This document shows positions 1 to 12,693 of a DNA stretch of 64,000 bases, in pieces. A program made the position numbers and the translations under genes. The stretch comes from Monilinia fructicola (Eukaryota; Ascomycota; Leotiomycetes; Helotiales; Sclerotiniaceae). Where the stretch lies: contig VICG01000006.1 of NCBI GenBank assembly GCA_008692225.1, positions 308,501 through 372,500 on the forward strand, written 5' to 3'. Numbering within the stretch: the first letter of the stretch is position 1; the number at the start of each line of letters is the position of its first letter. Below the pieces are notes generated by a model that made no database searches, was not told the DNA's origin, and saw only the letters and a program-made list of their open reading frames with translations.

Positions 1-369
<369 letters not shown>

Positions 370-616
370 CGGCGCGTAGGTCGTGTCGCATCTTTCAGAA
401 AGGGAATGGTTTTTGGTGAATTAAATCATGGTTTTATACAGGGTGTGCAGGAGGAAAACATGTTTTAACTGGGCACATGTTGTTTATGTTTTCTATTGAA
501 CATCGACTCAACTTATCTGGGAGTGAAGTCTGAAAGTCAAGTAAAGCTTGATGTCATCACATCATGATCATATTTACTCTTCCCATCCATCCCAATTCTC
601 CTTGTCTCTCATTCCG

Positions 617-1381
617 CTATCTCCAATCCACCCTTCCCCACCATCTACCATCATCCTCATCGATCCCTTTCTCTCTGGCCTCAACCTCCTCTAGTTCCCT
701 CTTAACAAACTCTTGAATCTCCCCCTCCTCCAATCCAGGGCGAGGGTTGTCCTTGAGTCTGAATGGTATACAACCCAATGAGTTTCCATAACCTCCATCC
801 ACTGCCGCACCCATTCCTCTCCTAGCTCCCGATTCTCTGGACACCGCCCCTAATGCAGCCAAACGAGATGCTCCTAACGGATGGGACCTCTCCCCACGAT
901 GATGGTACGAGTACCTACGACCACTTCGATCCGGAGAGCGACTGCGATCTCTCTCCACTCTCTGCAGCCGATTTCTCCCCCTCCTGGAGAGCGCCACAGA
1001 ATGCCGACTCGCGTCCTGCGGTGGCGGTGCCCGATGCTGCAGCATGTCGGGCAGTGGCGGTGGCCCATATGCATGCATTTCAGACCCGCCCGCATGCATG
1101 GCAAACAGCTGTTGAATCCGAAGCTGCTGCGATTGCATGTGCATGGTAAATTGTTGGGCGTGAAGGTCGTGGAGCTGGATCTGTTCATCATGCTCCCGCT
1201 GCAATCGCTGGGTGTTTTGGTTGAGCTGTCGTATTTGCTTGCTTTGTTGCTCCAGCTGCTTTTTTTGCTGCTCCATCTGTCGGTCCTGTCGCCTTAGCTT
1301 TAGGCTCTGCTGCTTCATGTCTTGTTGCAGCTTCTCCAGCGTAGAACTGCATGACTTTATTCGTGGCATCTTCAGAGCCAA
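617..1381 (-). CDS. Gln-rich coiled-coil protein with Arg/Ser-rich centre, unknown function
   Basis: An open frame of 254 codons. Residues about 10-95 form a heptad-like Gln/Lys/Leu coiled coil (LEKLQQDMKQQ, QMEQQKKQLEQQSKQIRQL). The middle is rich in Arg/Ser (RDRSRSPDRSGRR), resembling RS-type nuclear proteins, and the C-terminus is acidic (LEEGEIQEF, GIDEDDG) before a TAG stop. The true N-terminus is uncertain. An ATG at 1430 in another frame gives a plausible start (MNLYQGNAPGNQGFGSED) that would join the coiled coil through a one-base shift near 1330-1345, like shifts seen in other genes here. I do not recognise a family. A nuclear or RNA-related role is only an inference from composition. 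Confidence 0.5.
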   Translation of the reverse strand: MALKMPRIKSCSSTLEKLQQDMKQQSLKLRRQDRQMEQQKKQLEQQSKQIRQLNQNTQRLQREHDEQIQLHDLHAQQFTMHMQSQQLRIQQLFAMHAGGSEMHAYGPPPLPDMLQHRAPPPQDASRHSVALSRRGRNRLQRVERDRSRSPDRSGRRYSYHHRGERSHPLGASRLAALGAVSRESGARRGMGAAVDGGYGNSLGCIPFRLKDNPRPGLEEGEIQEFVKRELEEVEAREKGIDEDDGRWWGRVDWR

Positions 1382-1430
1382 AGCCTTGGTTTCCTGGCGC
1401 GTTTCCCTGGTATAGATTCATCTTCAACAC

Positions 1431-3537
1431 TCAAATTTGCCTTGATCCTTGGATTTGTTTGTCTGATGGGGTGGTGTTGACCTCCACTTTGTAAAGTCGG
1501 CATATGAAATCAAGAAGAGCAAACGATCGAAGAAGAGCGGCTTGGTCAATTGGCTTGGTCAATCTACTGTATAGCCCTATCATTTGTAATTATATTAAAG
1601 CTGAGTGAATTGATTGAAATTAACAACTGCAGATGTCTATTTAGTGCGTGAAGAGTACAACGAATGAATTCACTGTCTCGTAGCGCGATTTGTATTCGAG
1701 CTCGCTGATTTCACCGTGACCAAAATTTCATTCTCTCGATGCTTCTCAGTCTTATCTCGTCTATCTACGCCATGGATTTCCATTCTCATAGTCATAGGAA
1801 TGATTAGCAATGCGCAGGAAATGCGAGCTGAAATGCTAGCGTTAAGTAAATTGCGAAGAGTGGCTTCCAAAAAGCAATGTGAGTCTTGGCAACGGATCCA
1901 ATGAGCAACTAACTCGATGGCTGTCATGACTATGAATACACCTACGGGCAGGACGTCAACAAAAAGACGAAGAAACGGCCATGAACATAAATCTACAGCA
2001 ACAAGAAGGATGTCTAGAACAGTCTAGAACAAGGCGAAGGTTAAGAAGATACAATGCAGATCCAAGATTTGGATTGTCCAGCACCCTTTATCAGCTTCGA
2101 TCATGAGAGTCCCTTACATTACACATTCTTTCAAGCACACATCAGATGGCTCGCGATGCAACGACATATACTGTATCGAGCCATGATTTTGAGTATTGCA
2201 CATCTCACGTCGAAGATGTCTCTGGAGGTTTTAGGAAATCCAGAATGGCGCCTGCTTCCTTGTTACGTATGCATGACGGATAGAGAACGGCGGAACTCAT
2301 TACACGTGTCGGCACCGCCCATCTTCCTCCACCGAAGCGCAGGGCCCCGACACAAGACTGGACAATACCACCGCTGCCAGCTTTCCCATCCCAGAAACTC
2401 TGGGCGTCGCATCCAGCCTCCTTCAACCACCACGTGATTTTCAGAATGGGACGATGTACCGACCGGTACCCAATGCCGCACCTTGAGATCGATCGACCGA
2501 CGGACCAACATCGCAAGCACCACCCGCGCAATCGCACACTCCAGTCAGACCAAGAAAGCACCCAGAATCCCCTCCCTCCACCCCATCGACGCCCTCATCA
2601 GACCCTCACCCCTTCACCGCAGGGCAACACATGCACCGTTAACGACAGACCTGGCCCCGAACTCGAAAGCGGCCAACTCCCCTCCAACACAAGCGCCCAT
2701 TCAGCAGATGGCCCCGGTCTACGGGAAACCCGCCTGCGCTGCATCGCCATGACGATACCCATCGCGCACTGTTTCTCGGATTCCCCCATGCATGCCTGCA
2801 TGCCGTCGATCGGTATCCCTTCGACGTATTGATCCGCGTCGATTATGATTTTGCGATGGTTTAGATCTATCGGTAGATGGTATGGCACGCGATGCGTGTA
2901 CCGATGAGGGAAAGGGGGGAGGCGAAGATACGATGAGCGATGAGTGATGAACGAGGAATGAGAAGCAAAAAACAAGAAACAAAAAAAGCGTTTATATATA
3001 ATTTATGAATTTAAAATGTTTTGGTAATATATATACGTACAGCTATGATCACTCAACCGTCATCTAACATTGCTATGATTCGGCATCCCTAATACAAGCG
3101 AGGCGGTGTGATCTGAAACTGGATCAAGTTGTTTTTCAATGTAGAAAACCTTAGACAAGCTTCTTTTCCGAGTACCGTCTTTCGTCTTATTCGGGAGCCT
3201 CCCCACTACCACCGACTGCTGAGCTCGTCATCAAATATATACTCAATGCTTCCCACTCAACCCATCCACACCTTCAAATCCATCTGAAACAGCTCCTCGA
3301 GAAGAAAACGAGTAAATAACATTTTTTTTTTGCGCCAGAAATCCATTCTAATGCATGCCGACCATGTGGGTATACCTTGTAATAGACCAGTGAAATCCCA
3401 AAGACTCCATTCCTTTCCCGAAACCCTTCAAACAATCGACTTCTTAACCTTCGTCTGGACCCTCACAGTCGGTAAGGCCCAGCCCATATATTCCTTCTCC
3501 GAACCCTCTGCAATCTCCTTCAACGTTCTTTCTTCCC
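1431..3537. other. intergenic, no supported gene
   Basis: Several short open frames exist (for example 2054-2437 plus and 2598-2975 minus), but none shows a recognisable domain or a supporting intron. The minus frame around 2640-2900 reads reasonably (HRKIIIDADQYVEGIPIDG) and could be a remnant of a coding exon. I cannot support it as a gene. Confidence 0.4.
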
Positions 3538-4240
3538 TCATAAAAACTCTGTTTGAAATCCACCCATGTTCTTAGTATATGTTCCGGTCCCATCTTCGGT
3601 TCCAACAAACTCAAAATCCTCATTTAATCCTCCGCACTCCATCTTCTCCTCTCGAATGATCAATTTAACCAAGTCAAGTTTCGGGAATGATCTTATTAAG
3701 GTTGCTTTGTTGTATGATTCCCAAGGTCTCTTCACCTCCACATCCACATGATCGATGGCGATAGCCTTCACATCATCGAGGAGTTCGGGTTTATTCAAAA
3801 AGGTACGAAAAATCGCGGAGCGTTTCATCATATCCCATGGCACGATGACGAGGGAGGTAAAGAATGTCGATGTAAGGATTGAAATAAATTCTTGTTCGGA
3901 AGTTTTGGTGGCGAAGGAAAGTTCATATATACGTAAAGCTTCGATTTCTTGATTCGTGATTGACTTGAAGGATTGCTGGAGGGGAAGAGATGGAACGACA
4001 TCGATCAATTTTTGGATCATATCGAACTTCGACGGTACGAGTTGAGCATGCATATCGCCAAACGAGAATTCGAAGTTCAGGTAAAAGTTTTGGGAAGAGA
4101 TGGAAATGGTTGAGCGGTTCTTTGGCTGAGGACTTGATAGTAGATTCGGGTCTAAATACTAATCGTAGAACTTGGGGGTCAATCGATAGGTTTGTTGTTG
4201 ACATAAGAGGTAAACATTTTGAAAAAGTATAAATTCCCAA
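3538..4240 (-). pseudogene. 2EXR-domain (F-box-like) protein, one frameshift
   Basis: The first segment (4240 to about 3945) carries the signature of the fungal 2EXR family: a hydrophobic N-terminal block (HLFPKLLPELRILVWRYA), basic VEVRYDP, then PPAILQVNHESR. The family normally continues directly into an ALxxYELSF-type segment. Here that segment (EALRIYELSF) sits in the next frame, so the two parts are separated by one extra base (or two missing) near 3943-3948. The second part runs to a stop at 3538 and contains IVPWDMMKRS and FRTFLNKPELLDDVKAIAI, also typical of the family. Joined length is about 235 residues, near the usual size. The function of 2EXR proteins is unknown. The family is expanded in Leotiomycetes. 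The shift may be a real disabling mutation or a sequence error. Confidence 0.7.
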
Positions 4241-4534
4241 ATATCTTTTTTGTTTTCTGTGAAGGGTATGAATTTAAGATATTCTATTGGAAGAGAGGAA
4301 AACGAATGAATTAATATATTATTATGCGGACAAAAAAGGATTATTCATTCGGCATAGAGAAAATTCGAGGTATCAAAAGTGAGGCTAAACGAAAAGATAC
4401 CAAATGAATCATCAGTCAAGTCAACGGTAGAGGAAATATTTGAACTGATATACTTTGATAGATTGTTGGACCCAAGAAATGACCAAAAAAGACCTCGGGA
4501 ATTTGAGGAGAAAATAGACAGATAAATAAGGAGA

Positions 4535-4635
4535 GAAGAAAGGGCAGAGAGGGAGAAGAAAGGGCAGAGAGGGAGAGAGAGGAAGAGAGAGGAAGAGAGA
4601 GAGAGAGAGAAAGAGGAGAGAGACAGAGACACACA
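4535..4635. repeat. GA-rich low-complexity tract
   Basis: Alternating AGAGAGGGAGA and GGAAGAGAGA units followed by (GA)n. The serine/leucine-rich open frames on the opposite strand are artefacts of this repeat. Confidence 0.9.
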
Positions 4636-5393
4636 CATATATATATATACCTACCTAGGTAGGTATGCGTATATGTATATATATACATGTAAAAGCTTCA
4701 CTTCAAACCAAAACCTGATATCAAAATCAGATATGAGGGATATGTGAGCTGACATCAATCTAGACTTCACTTGACTATCAACGATGCCCAAGTCAAAGAG
4801 TAACATCTTGCATCCTAGTAGCGTGTGTAGAAATGCCAAGACGAAAATTAGATGTACAAATCCAAAATCAAAGGAATTGCAGATATAAAAGGGACGAACT
4901 AAGAGATCAGATTTGGAGGGATTTATTCAAAATAGGTATATATATGTATATATATGTGTATATATATATGTACCAATATATATCAACATGAATCAATCCA
5001 TATTCAGTAATGATTGAGAACTGACGCAGAAGAAAAAAGAAGTAAAGGATGATCAATTATATGATTGTAGTCCGTCAACTTCTTGATTAGTATAGTAAGA
5101 AATGCCTACCTAGGTTACTAATAAGTAGTATGCCGACCTAATCAGCTATAGTCTGGTATTGTAGTGAGAAATTCCTTGTTGGGCACAAGAAAGTGGTCTG
5201 ATGTTTGTGGGGTTGATATTATGTAATCAAGAGGTGATTGGAGGATGCTTTTAAGAGATGGGAAAATTGACAGGGAAAATCCTATTGTAGAAATTCAAAA
5301 TGGGGTGATTTTGACGGGAAAAAGAGGTGGGAGCTGGAGATATAATAAGGTTATTATATAAAATATTAAAATGTAGGAAGAATTACTATAGAA

Positions 5394-5590
5394 ATGGTAT
5401 TTATAGTATTTATAGTATTTATAGTATTTATAGTATTTATAGTATTTATAGTATTTACAGTATTTATAGTATTTATAGTATTTATAATATTTATAGTATT
5501 TAATAGTATTTATAGTATTTATAGTATTTATAGTATTTATAGTATTTATAGTATTTATAGTATTTATAGTATTTATAGTATTTATATAGT
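5394..5590. repeat. tandem repeat of 9-bp unit TATTTATAG
   Basis: About 20 head-to-tail copies of TATTTATAG with a few variants (TATTTACAG, TATTTATAA) and one junction with two extra bases. The 70-residue open frame across it is repeat-derived. Confidence 0.95.
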
Positions 5591-6641
5591 ATTTTATAAT
5601 AATTAATAATAAATTATAATATTTATAATAATTATAGTATTTATAGTATTTATAAATATTACGAGTATTAATTGATTAATAATATTATAGAGTAATCTCG
5701 AGAGTACTATATAAGGAAGATCTATATATATATAAATACAGTAAGGAATATATATAAGGAATATATATATAAGGGAGAGTTAAGGGAGAGTTAAGGGAAC
5801 CTTGGAAATAAATACTCTATACTAGTCAAATACGCATCGTATTTATTATTATTGATGGATGTTCGTTGTCAAGTTGTCCATCATTCACCTATTAGCTATA
5901 ATTAGGTAGGGAGTGACTCGGGAGCCATTGAACATGCTGTCAGACATTAGACGTGTCCATACTCGCGTATAGAAATAAAGAAATAAAGAAATAAAGCAAT
6001 CATTTTATCATCTCATACTACTCATTCCTGTGCTAAGTACTTACGAAGTACTGCACAAGCACAAGTACTGCTACTGCTTGTCTGTTGTAATAATAATTAA
6101 TTAATTAAGAAGGGTGATCCTGTGAAACCCCAGCTCGGGAAGCTTGCTTGTTAGTACTGTACTTACTGTATACCTAGGGACTCCGTGTACTTCTCCCGAG
6201 TCCCGCATCCGCATACTGCATCCCGGGTTGAAGTAATCTTAAGCCTCATTCATGCCTTGCTGACTCATATAGTGCTTTTTTATGAGGGCATCAATTCCTT
6301 TGACAGTACTTGTACTGTACTGTACTGTTATTCCACGAATACCTAGTAAGCTAATGCTAATTGGGTGAGATTACATAATACACGCAATGGAATCTTTGCC
6401 ATGGCATTTTCGATTTTGAGATCCATCTCTTGAAATCAATGGACAAGGCTGTACAAGCACTGTACTGTACTGTACTGCATGTAACCTTGCATTCCACTCC
6501 AGGGCTCCAAACTTAATTTCATTTCCGTTTCCATTCCCGTTTCCATTTCCTGCATCACCATCAATTTTGAGACATTCATCTAATCTAAGGAAAAAAATTA
6601 TTTTGGAGAGGAAGCAAAAGACACCCTGAATGTCCAGAATG

Positions 6642-8014
6642 ATGGCTTCAAAATCCCCGATGCCCTCAGCTTTATCTTTTGAGCTTTTGGCTCGTTGTTC
6701 TGTAAGCTGGAGCTGATTGATTGATTATCTTCATCTTTTTTCATTCCGACCCTCTAATTCGTTGAAAAATATGTAGACTACGAAAGCGAGAGCTGCCAAC
6801 TTGACTCTACCACATGGTCCTGTGCAATTACCTTTGTTTTATGCCCGTGGCAACACAAGCATCATTAAAAGGATTGACTCCGCAACAATTGGAAGATACA
6901 GGCTGTCGACTCTGCTTGAACAATACCTATCATTTAGGTTTGAAACCAGGTCAGGAAGTTTTGGACAAAGTTGGAGGAGCGCATAAATTACAAGGATGGA
7001 ATCACAATCTATTAACAGATAGTGGAGGGTAACGTTATCCACGCATGAAGTTGAGAGACCCCTTTTTCATTCTAGACCTAACCTCCTCTGTCCCTAGTTT
7101 TCAAATGGTCAGTCTGCTCAAGTTGGCCAACATCACAGAAGAAGGTGTACGATTTTTGAGTCCTCATGATGGATCTCCTATGTTACTCACACCTGAGCAT
7201 TCCATGTCTCTCCAAAATTCGATAGGGAGCGACATTATCATGCAACTCGACGATGTATTGGTTACTACCTCCCCCGATGCTGAAAGATGCGCATAGCAAT
7301 GGAAAGAAGTGTGAGATGGCTCGATCGATGTATTGCGGCGCATAAGAACCCAACCACACAGAATTTATTCTGCATTATTACAAGGAGGGCTGGATCTAGA
7401 TTTGAGAAGAAAATGTTGTGAAGAAATGGTCGCAAGAGGGACGCCAGGAATTGCAATAGGTGGGTTAAGTGGTGGTGAAGCCAAGGCAGATTACTGTCGT
7501 GTAGTCAATACATGTACAAGTCTTTTGCCAGAAAGTAAGCCAAGATATGTTATGGGAATCGGATATCCGAGGACTTGGTGGTTAGTGTGGCTTTAGGTGC
7601 TGATATGTTCGATTGTGTATGGCCTACACGAACCAGCACGCTTTGGAAATGCAATCACTAAACATGGTGTTCTAAACCTACGACACGCATCTTATGCGAA
7701 TGACTTTGGACCAGTTGAAGAAGGATGTGGATGCGTATGTTGCAGAAAAGGAGAAGGGAGTCTAGGTATTACCAGAGCATTGTTCATCACTTAGCTGCGA
7801 AAGAGACTGTTGGAGCACACTTACTTACCATGCATAATGTTTGGTATCAATTGGAATTGATGAGAAATGCTAGGAAAGCCATCATTGAAGATACGTATCC
7901 AGCTTTTCGTTGAGGAAATTCTTCTCCAATCTTTACGGTGGTGAAAAGTCAAAGTATCCAGATTGGGCAGTTGAGGCATTGAGAACAGTTGGTGTTGATC
8001 TCATGGAATCATAG
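6642..8014 (+). CDS. QTRT1: queuine tRNA-ribosyltransferase catalytic subunit (TGT), multiply frameshifted
   Basis: The enzyme exchanges guanine 34 of GUN-anticodon tRNAs for queuine. The start [20 protein letters not shown] is followed by an intron at 6702-6776, and a second intron lies at 7029-7097 inside the active-site block LLTDSGGFQMVSL. Other diagnostic motifs are [44 protein letters not shown] (Asp is the nucleophile) and a CxCxxC zinc site in GCGCVCC followed by HH. Conserved order and total length match eukaryotic QTRT1. The frame breaks seven times: extra T at 6837-6840, missing base near 7287, extra A near 7380, missing near 7569, extra near 7635, missing near 7778 and near 7911. 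The protein between breaks is intact and the splice sites are preserved, so I favour sequence errors over true decay, but a young pseudogene cannot be excluded. Confidence 0.88.
7029..7097 (+). other. intron 2 of QTRT1
   Basis: A GTAACG donor and CCCTAG acceptor restore SGG|FQM exactly in frame across the TGT active site. Confidence 0.85.
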
Positions 8015-8522
8015 GAGAAGGATTTCCTGATCAAGATGAGAAGAATAGATACCCCATAGTAGAACATTTTGAACAACATTAATCAAAATGTATGTGATGA
8101 TAAGTCCTCGAAAAAATAAAGGGGGAACAAAGCCTACCCCTCCCATGGACATCTCACTAGAGAATTAGTTTGAAACCACGGCGCTTTCATAAACATCGGA
8201 GAGGACAATGTAAGATCTCACTGCATCTGCCAGAACCCTTATGATCTTTTTCTTGCATATTGAAACTTCTATTTGTGATTTTTGGATTTGACGTCCTCAC
8301 CAACAAAGAGATTAAACAAGGTTAGACCGTTTATTGGCGGGGTTCGCGATCTGCGCCAATACGCGACTTTAAATCCTCTGCTGCATATTCCATCGTCATA
8401 GCTTCAAGCGTCTCTATCGGGAACTTCGCGACGAGAAGAGTGAATATAGTGAAGATTCAATTATTTCAGTGAACCTTGGAAGGTGAGCTTTCGGCTCAAC
8501 ATAGCTCACTCATCTGTTTACG

Positions 8523-11500
8523 ATGTCGTACTCATCGCCAACAATGGCAGAAATGCCGTCTTTCTCCTGTTCCCTTACCTCCTTCGACAAGCAGCAAACG
8601 TCTCCATTATCAAATTCACTGGAAGCCTTTCAATTAATAACTCTACTAGAAGTCCTATTCCGATTTCGCCACAAAATTCTTCTTCAAGAGCGACATCGTA
8701 TGCGTGGTCATTCAAACCTCCTATCCCTCACATGTCGAAGCCCTGTTCTCCCAAGCCCTTACCCGAAGTTCTAGTTCTGCGAGTATCGACCACCCGTCGT
8801 TCTCTTCCAAATTTGAATCGAAAACCCTCTCTCAATTCTTTCAACGGCGGAGGGTCAACCTCGAGCAAGAGTCCAACAAACAAGAGATCATCCACCGCAT
8901 TTGCACATAGATCGCCATCTGTATGGGTAGCAAATCCCCCTCTCGGGAAGGGAAGAAGATAAACGTGGAGCGCCGACCCCAGACATACTGCAGCATCCAT
9001 CGCAAGTTCTCTTTCAAGTCGGAATTGGATTTACAAATATGAATGACGTTCAGATCTGCGAGACTGTGTTATCTTCACGATTCGGTTTATGGTCATCGCT
9101 ACTCTCGACCTAAACTTCAAGAACCGGCTTGAGTACAATCGTTGAGAGACCCGAACGAATCCATGCTAGTATACTCGGATTATCTGTTGCATATGTTCGT
9201 CTCGGGGAAAGACACTCTGAAGGTCGTTATCCAATTCATCCCGGGATGGAAGCTTCTACAGTACCTAGCACACCATTTCGCATACGCAAAACTACTCGTC
9301 GCATGTCCTATCCTCTCAAGCCATCACAAATGTACATGGGTAAAGTGGATGGAAGAGCTGAAGATTATGTGTGATAATGCAGAAGCGAAACTTGCTCTGA
9401 ATGGAAAGGAATGGCCAGACCTGAGATGAACCGAGGACCTAATGAAGAATCCCCTTCAAAGTTTCACGAAGGTGATCTTTATTTATGCTCGGAATCATTA
9501 GATGCATGGAGGGTGCTTTAGGTGCTGTGTGTGAAGGTGTGGATGCTGTTTTCGAAGGTGCTTCCAGCGGATTGGGGCCACGTCGAACGTTCATTGCTAT
9601 AGACCTCCTGGGCATCATTGTTCAGCTAGTTATCCCTCTGGATTTTGTTGGCTAAACAATGTTCATGTTGGTATTTCACATGCTGCCCTTACGCATGGAT
9701 TGACTCACGCGGCTATCATTGATTTTGATCTTCATCATGGAGATGGGTCTCAAGCAATTGCTTGGGAACATAATGCTCGAGCAAATGGACTAGCGAAGAA
9801 TGGCATTGCCATGGAAAAAGACTTCAATTGGATACTTTAGTCTTCATGATATCAACTCATATCCGTGTGAGATGGGTGATTCAGAGAAAGTCAAGAACGC
9901 TAGTCTTTGTATTGAGAATGCTCATGGACAAAACATTTGGAATGTTCACTTACAACCTTGGAAAAGCGAAGAAGGATTCTGGGAACTATATGAATCAAAA
10001 TATACGGTTCTCCTTGAAAAGGCACGGAACTTTCTACGTACACAAACTGATCGTTTTCAAACATCTCCCAATGGTCCAAAACCAAAAAGCTGCAATTTTC
10101 TTATCGGCTGGTTCGACGCTAGTGAATGGGAGAGTTCTGGTATGCAACGTCATAAAGTTAATGTTCCCACCGAATTTTATGCTCGTCTGACACGAGATGT
10201 TGTCAAACTTGCAGCCGAGGAGGGTACAGGGGTAGATGGAAGGATTATTAGTGTTCTTGAAGGTGGTTACAGTGATCGTGCTTTGTGTACCGGGGTATTG
10301 AGTCATCTTAGTGGGCCTCTCGGGAAGTGATCCTGTGGCTCATACCGAAAAAGCATTCACAGGTCTGAATTTTGAGATGGGACAGAAACTTGGTGTAGAT
10401 CCATTAAGCCCTGGACCGCCATCACCTTTCGGGTATATGCCATATGATCCATTATGGTGGTCTCTAGGTCGATTGGAACAACTTGACGCAGCTATGAATA
10501 GCACACCACTCCCTGAGGAGCCGAAAGTCCAGAAACCAGCCTTGCCTCATGGAAACTTTGCATCTCCTACACAATCTTTCATTGCAAAAGTTGTCAACAC
10601 TCCCACAGCGCAACGCAGTGTATCAAACATGGGTATGAGAAACGGAAATCCATCACCACGAGCTTCAGCTCCTAGGCCACCGACCCCACCACCACCTGAT
10701 GTTCATTGGACTGTTGCAGCTCATGAGTTGAGTAAATTGCTTATCCCAACTGACAGACAGACGAAGAGTTATCAATGGAAGATCTCGCGGCCGAAGCTAC
10801 CAAAGCAAGAAAGGAACGTCAATCTATATTGGCGCAGCCCGACGGTACTCAAAATCCTGCAATCATAGAGCCAACCAATGCTAGAATGTCTTTGAGAACA
10901 AGAAAGCCTGCACCAAGGTTAACAGAGGGTGCTGAAAAGGAGGAGTTTAAAAAGCCTGCTGTTAAATCAACTCGTCGAAAGACCGTTACCAGTTCAGCTA
11001 CCTCTTCACCTGTCCACAAAGTATGTAGTTATATCTTGCTGAATGTTACTATGCTAACAAGTAATAGGCACCTCCCATTCCAAGTACTACTCTATTACCC
11101 GAAACAAAATCCTACACAGTCAACGCAACAATCTGTTCGACGACTTAGTTCGACATCCAGTACTGGACCAATTCTTCCTCCTCCACCTCGACCTACTAAT
11201 AATAGGGCGCCATCGTTCTCTCAAAGACCTGGGAGTTCTACGGGCGTACGACCAGCATCTTCCATGAGCTCTCGTGGACCTCCTGTTCCACCCGTGGTCG
11301 TAAAGAAGACAAGAGCTCCTGCTAAAGCTCGAACTGATCCCTCCAAACCAGGTCCAGGTCGGCCCCGGAAGAAGTCTCCAGTTAATAACCCCGACAATAA
11401 CACAATTGATACTACTGGAGCTTCCCCTCCTGCAAACAATAACAACCAAACCCTTGATGTCGATAGTTTGACTTCTGGAATGAAAAAGATCAAGATCAGT

Positions 11501-12127
11501 CTAGTCACCAAAGCTCAAAAAGAAGCAAGGGAACAAGAAAAGCTTAGAGCAAAGATGGAGCAAAGCCAAGGAGATGGTACAAGTTCTACAACTATGTCAA
11601 ATGACAAATTCCCTACAAGCGCTGAATCCGAAGTAACATATAACCAATGCGAAACCTCTACACCAATGGAGAGTATATCACCAAATCCTTCAACTCCTCA
11701 ATTATCTCTTCCTCCACACGTTCCTACTCATATGCAAGAACCCGAAAGAGTTCCTTTACCAGAAAGTTCTCCAATTGCTACTCCTACGGAACATAATGAA
11801 TTTGGAAATATTTCAGATCATTTTTCGGGACACAGCGCGAGCAAATTCATACCCTTTCATCCCCAAGACCCGAACCCAAGCACAACGACGCAACAAGAAC
11901 CACTTCGGTGGCTACCTCCAAATACAAATACACCTGCCGTAATGAAGAAACATGAACTTCCAGTCTTTACATCTACTTCCGCTATTCCTTTTGCTTCTAG
12001 TCCCAACATCGTTGACAATCAAAACGAACCTTCAGGCTCAAACGTCAAACAAGATTCATCTCCATCTGAATCTACACAATTGGCTCCTTCAATCTGGGAT
12101 ATTCCTACCACACCACGGAATCAATAG
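8523..12127 (+). CDS. HOS3: HOS3-type histone deacetylase, multiply frameshifted
   Basis: A class II-related fungal histone deacetylase. A Ser/Pro-rich N-terminus (STRSPIPISPQNSSSRA, PNLNRKPSLNSFNGGG) leads to HDSVYGHRYSRP and STIVERPERIHASILGLS, typical of HOS3. The zinc-dependent catalytic core follows in pieces: RPPGHHCSASYPSGFCWLN (about 9590-9655), IIDFDLHHGDGSQAIAW (about 9715-9770), FDASEWESSG and VLEGGYSDRAL. After it comes a long Ser/Pro/Lys-rich tail ending WDIPTTPRNQ. One intron is clear (11021-11067, GTATGT..GCTAAC..AATAG). At least ten single-base shifts break the frame between about 9000 and 11130, including a compensating pair around 10085/10112. From about 11130 to the stop the frame is clean. 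The exact start is uncertain; 8523 is the best ATG. The gene lies about 500 bp downstream of QTRT1 on the same strand. Confidence 0.82.
11021..11067 (+). other. intron of HOS3
   Basis: GTATGT donor, GCTAAC branch site and AATAG acceptor, 47 nt. Confidence 0.7.
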
Positions 12128-12693
12128 ATTCTTTCTAGACGAAAATCATTTGTGTACATCTATAATTCAATCGACGTTGGTAAAGGTGCATCCACTCCCA
12201 TGTTGATTATACAAGTTCACGGTTTTCCTTTGTTCATGATACCCTTTAGAAGGAGCTTTTTGGGAAGAGAGGGTGGCCAGGTTAGGATAATTGTATATTT
12301 ATAAAGACTTTCGAGTAAACAGCGATTAATTCTAATCATCAATATCATATATATATATTAATGGTCTACATCTATGTGGTTCTTTCTGTGAGTTATTTCA
12401 TATATGTGCCTGTGCTCGACCACGAAAAGAGATTTGTTAAGACATCCCCAGAAAACTCCTCATGGTACGTCTATCTTCTTCATGATCGTAAATTGTGATT
12501 GAAAACCTCAAAGATCCAAGTCAAGATGTATGAGGGGACCAGTCACGTGCGAGGAAAAGACGCTAGTACGCTAGCGAGAGATCCTCAAACTTTTCCCACA
12601 CAAATTTTGATTTCGAGGATTTTACACCTCTCGACCGACAACCGCAAAAACTTTCGACAAACCACCACCAACAACTCCCCAAATACCGAAATC
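12128..12693. promoter_or_regulatory. HOS3 3' flank and eS17 promoter/5' UTR
   Basis: An AT-rich HOS3 3' flank (short TATA run near 12345) is followed by the 5' region of the ribosomal protein gene. The last 60 bases are C/A-rich (CAAACCACCACCAACAACTCC) and end in an A/C context before the ATG, as is usual for highly expressed fungal genes. No specific factor site is claimed. Confidence 0.45.

Larger units (their letters stand above)
4241..6641. other. intergenic, simple-repeat rich
   Basis: No gene is supported. The stretch holds purine tracts at about 4530-4640, TA-rich dinucleotide runs at about 4640-4690 and 4930-4985, the 9-bp tandem repeat at 5394-5590, and several TACTG/TACTTG runs (for example 6308-6330, 6455-6480). 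Confidence 0.7.

Noticed and set aside
853..1297. Plus-strand open frames over the coiled-coil gene
   Set aside because: Shadows of the minus-strand frame with no domain.
2054..2982. Overlapping open frames on both strands
   Set aside because: No motif, intron or consistent frame. Composition alone does not support a gene.
4345..4688. Ser/Leu-rich minus frames
   Set aside because: Translation of the GA/CT tract.
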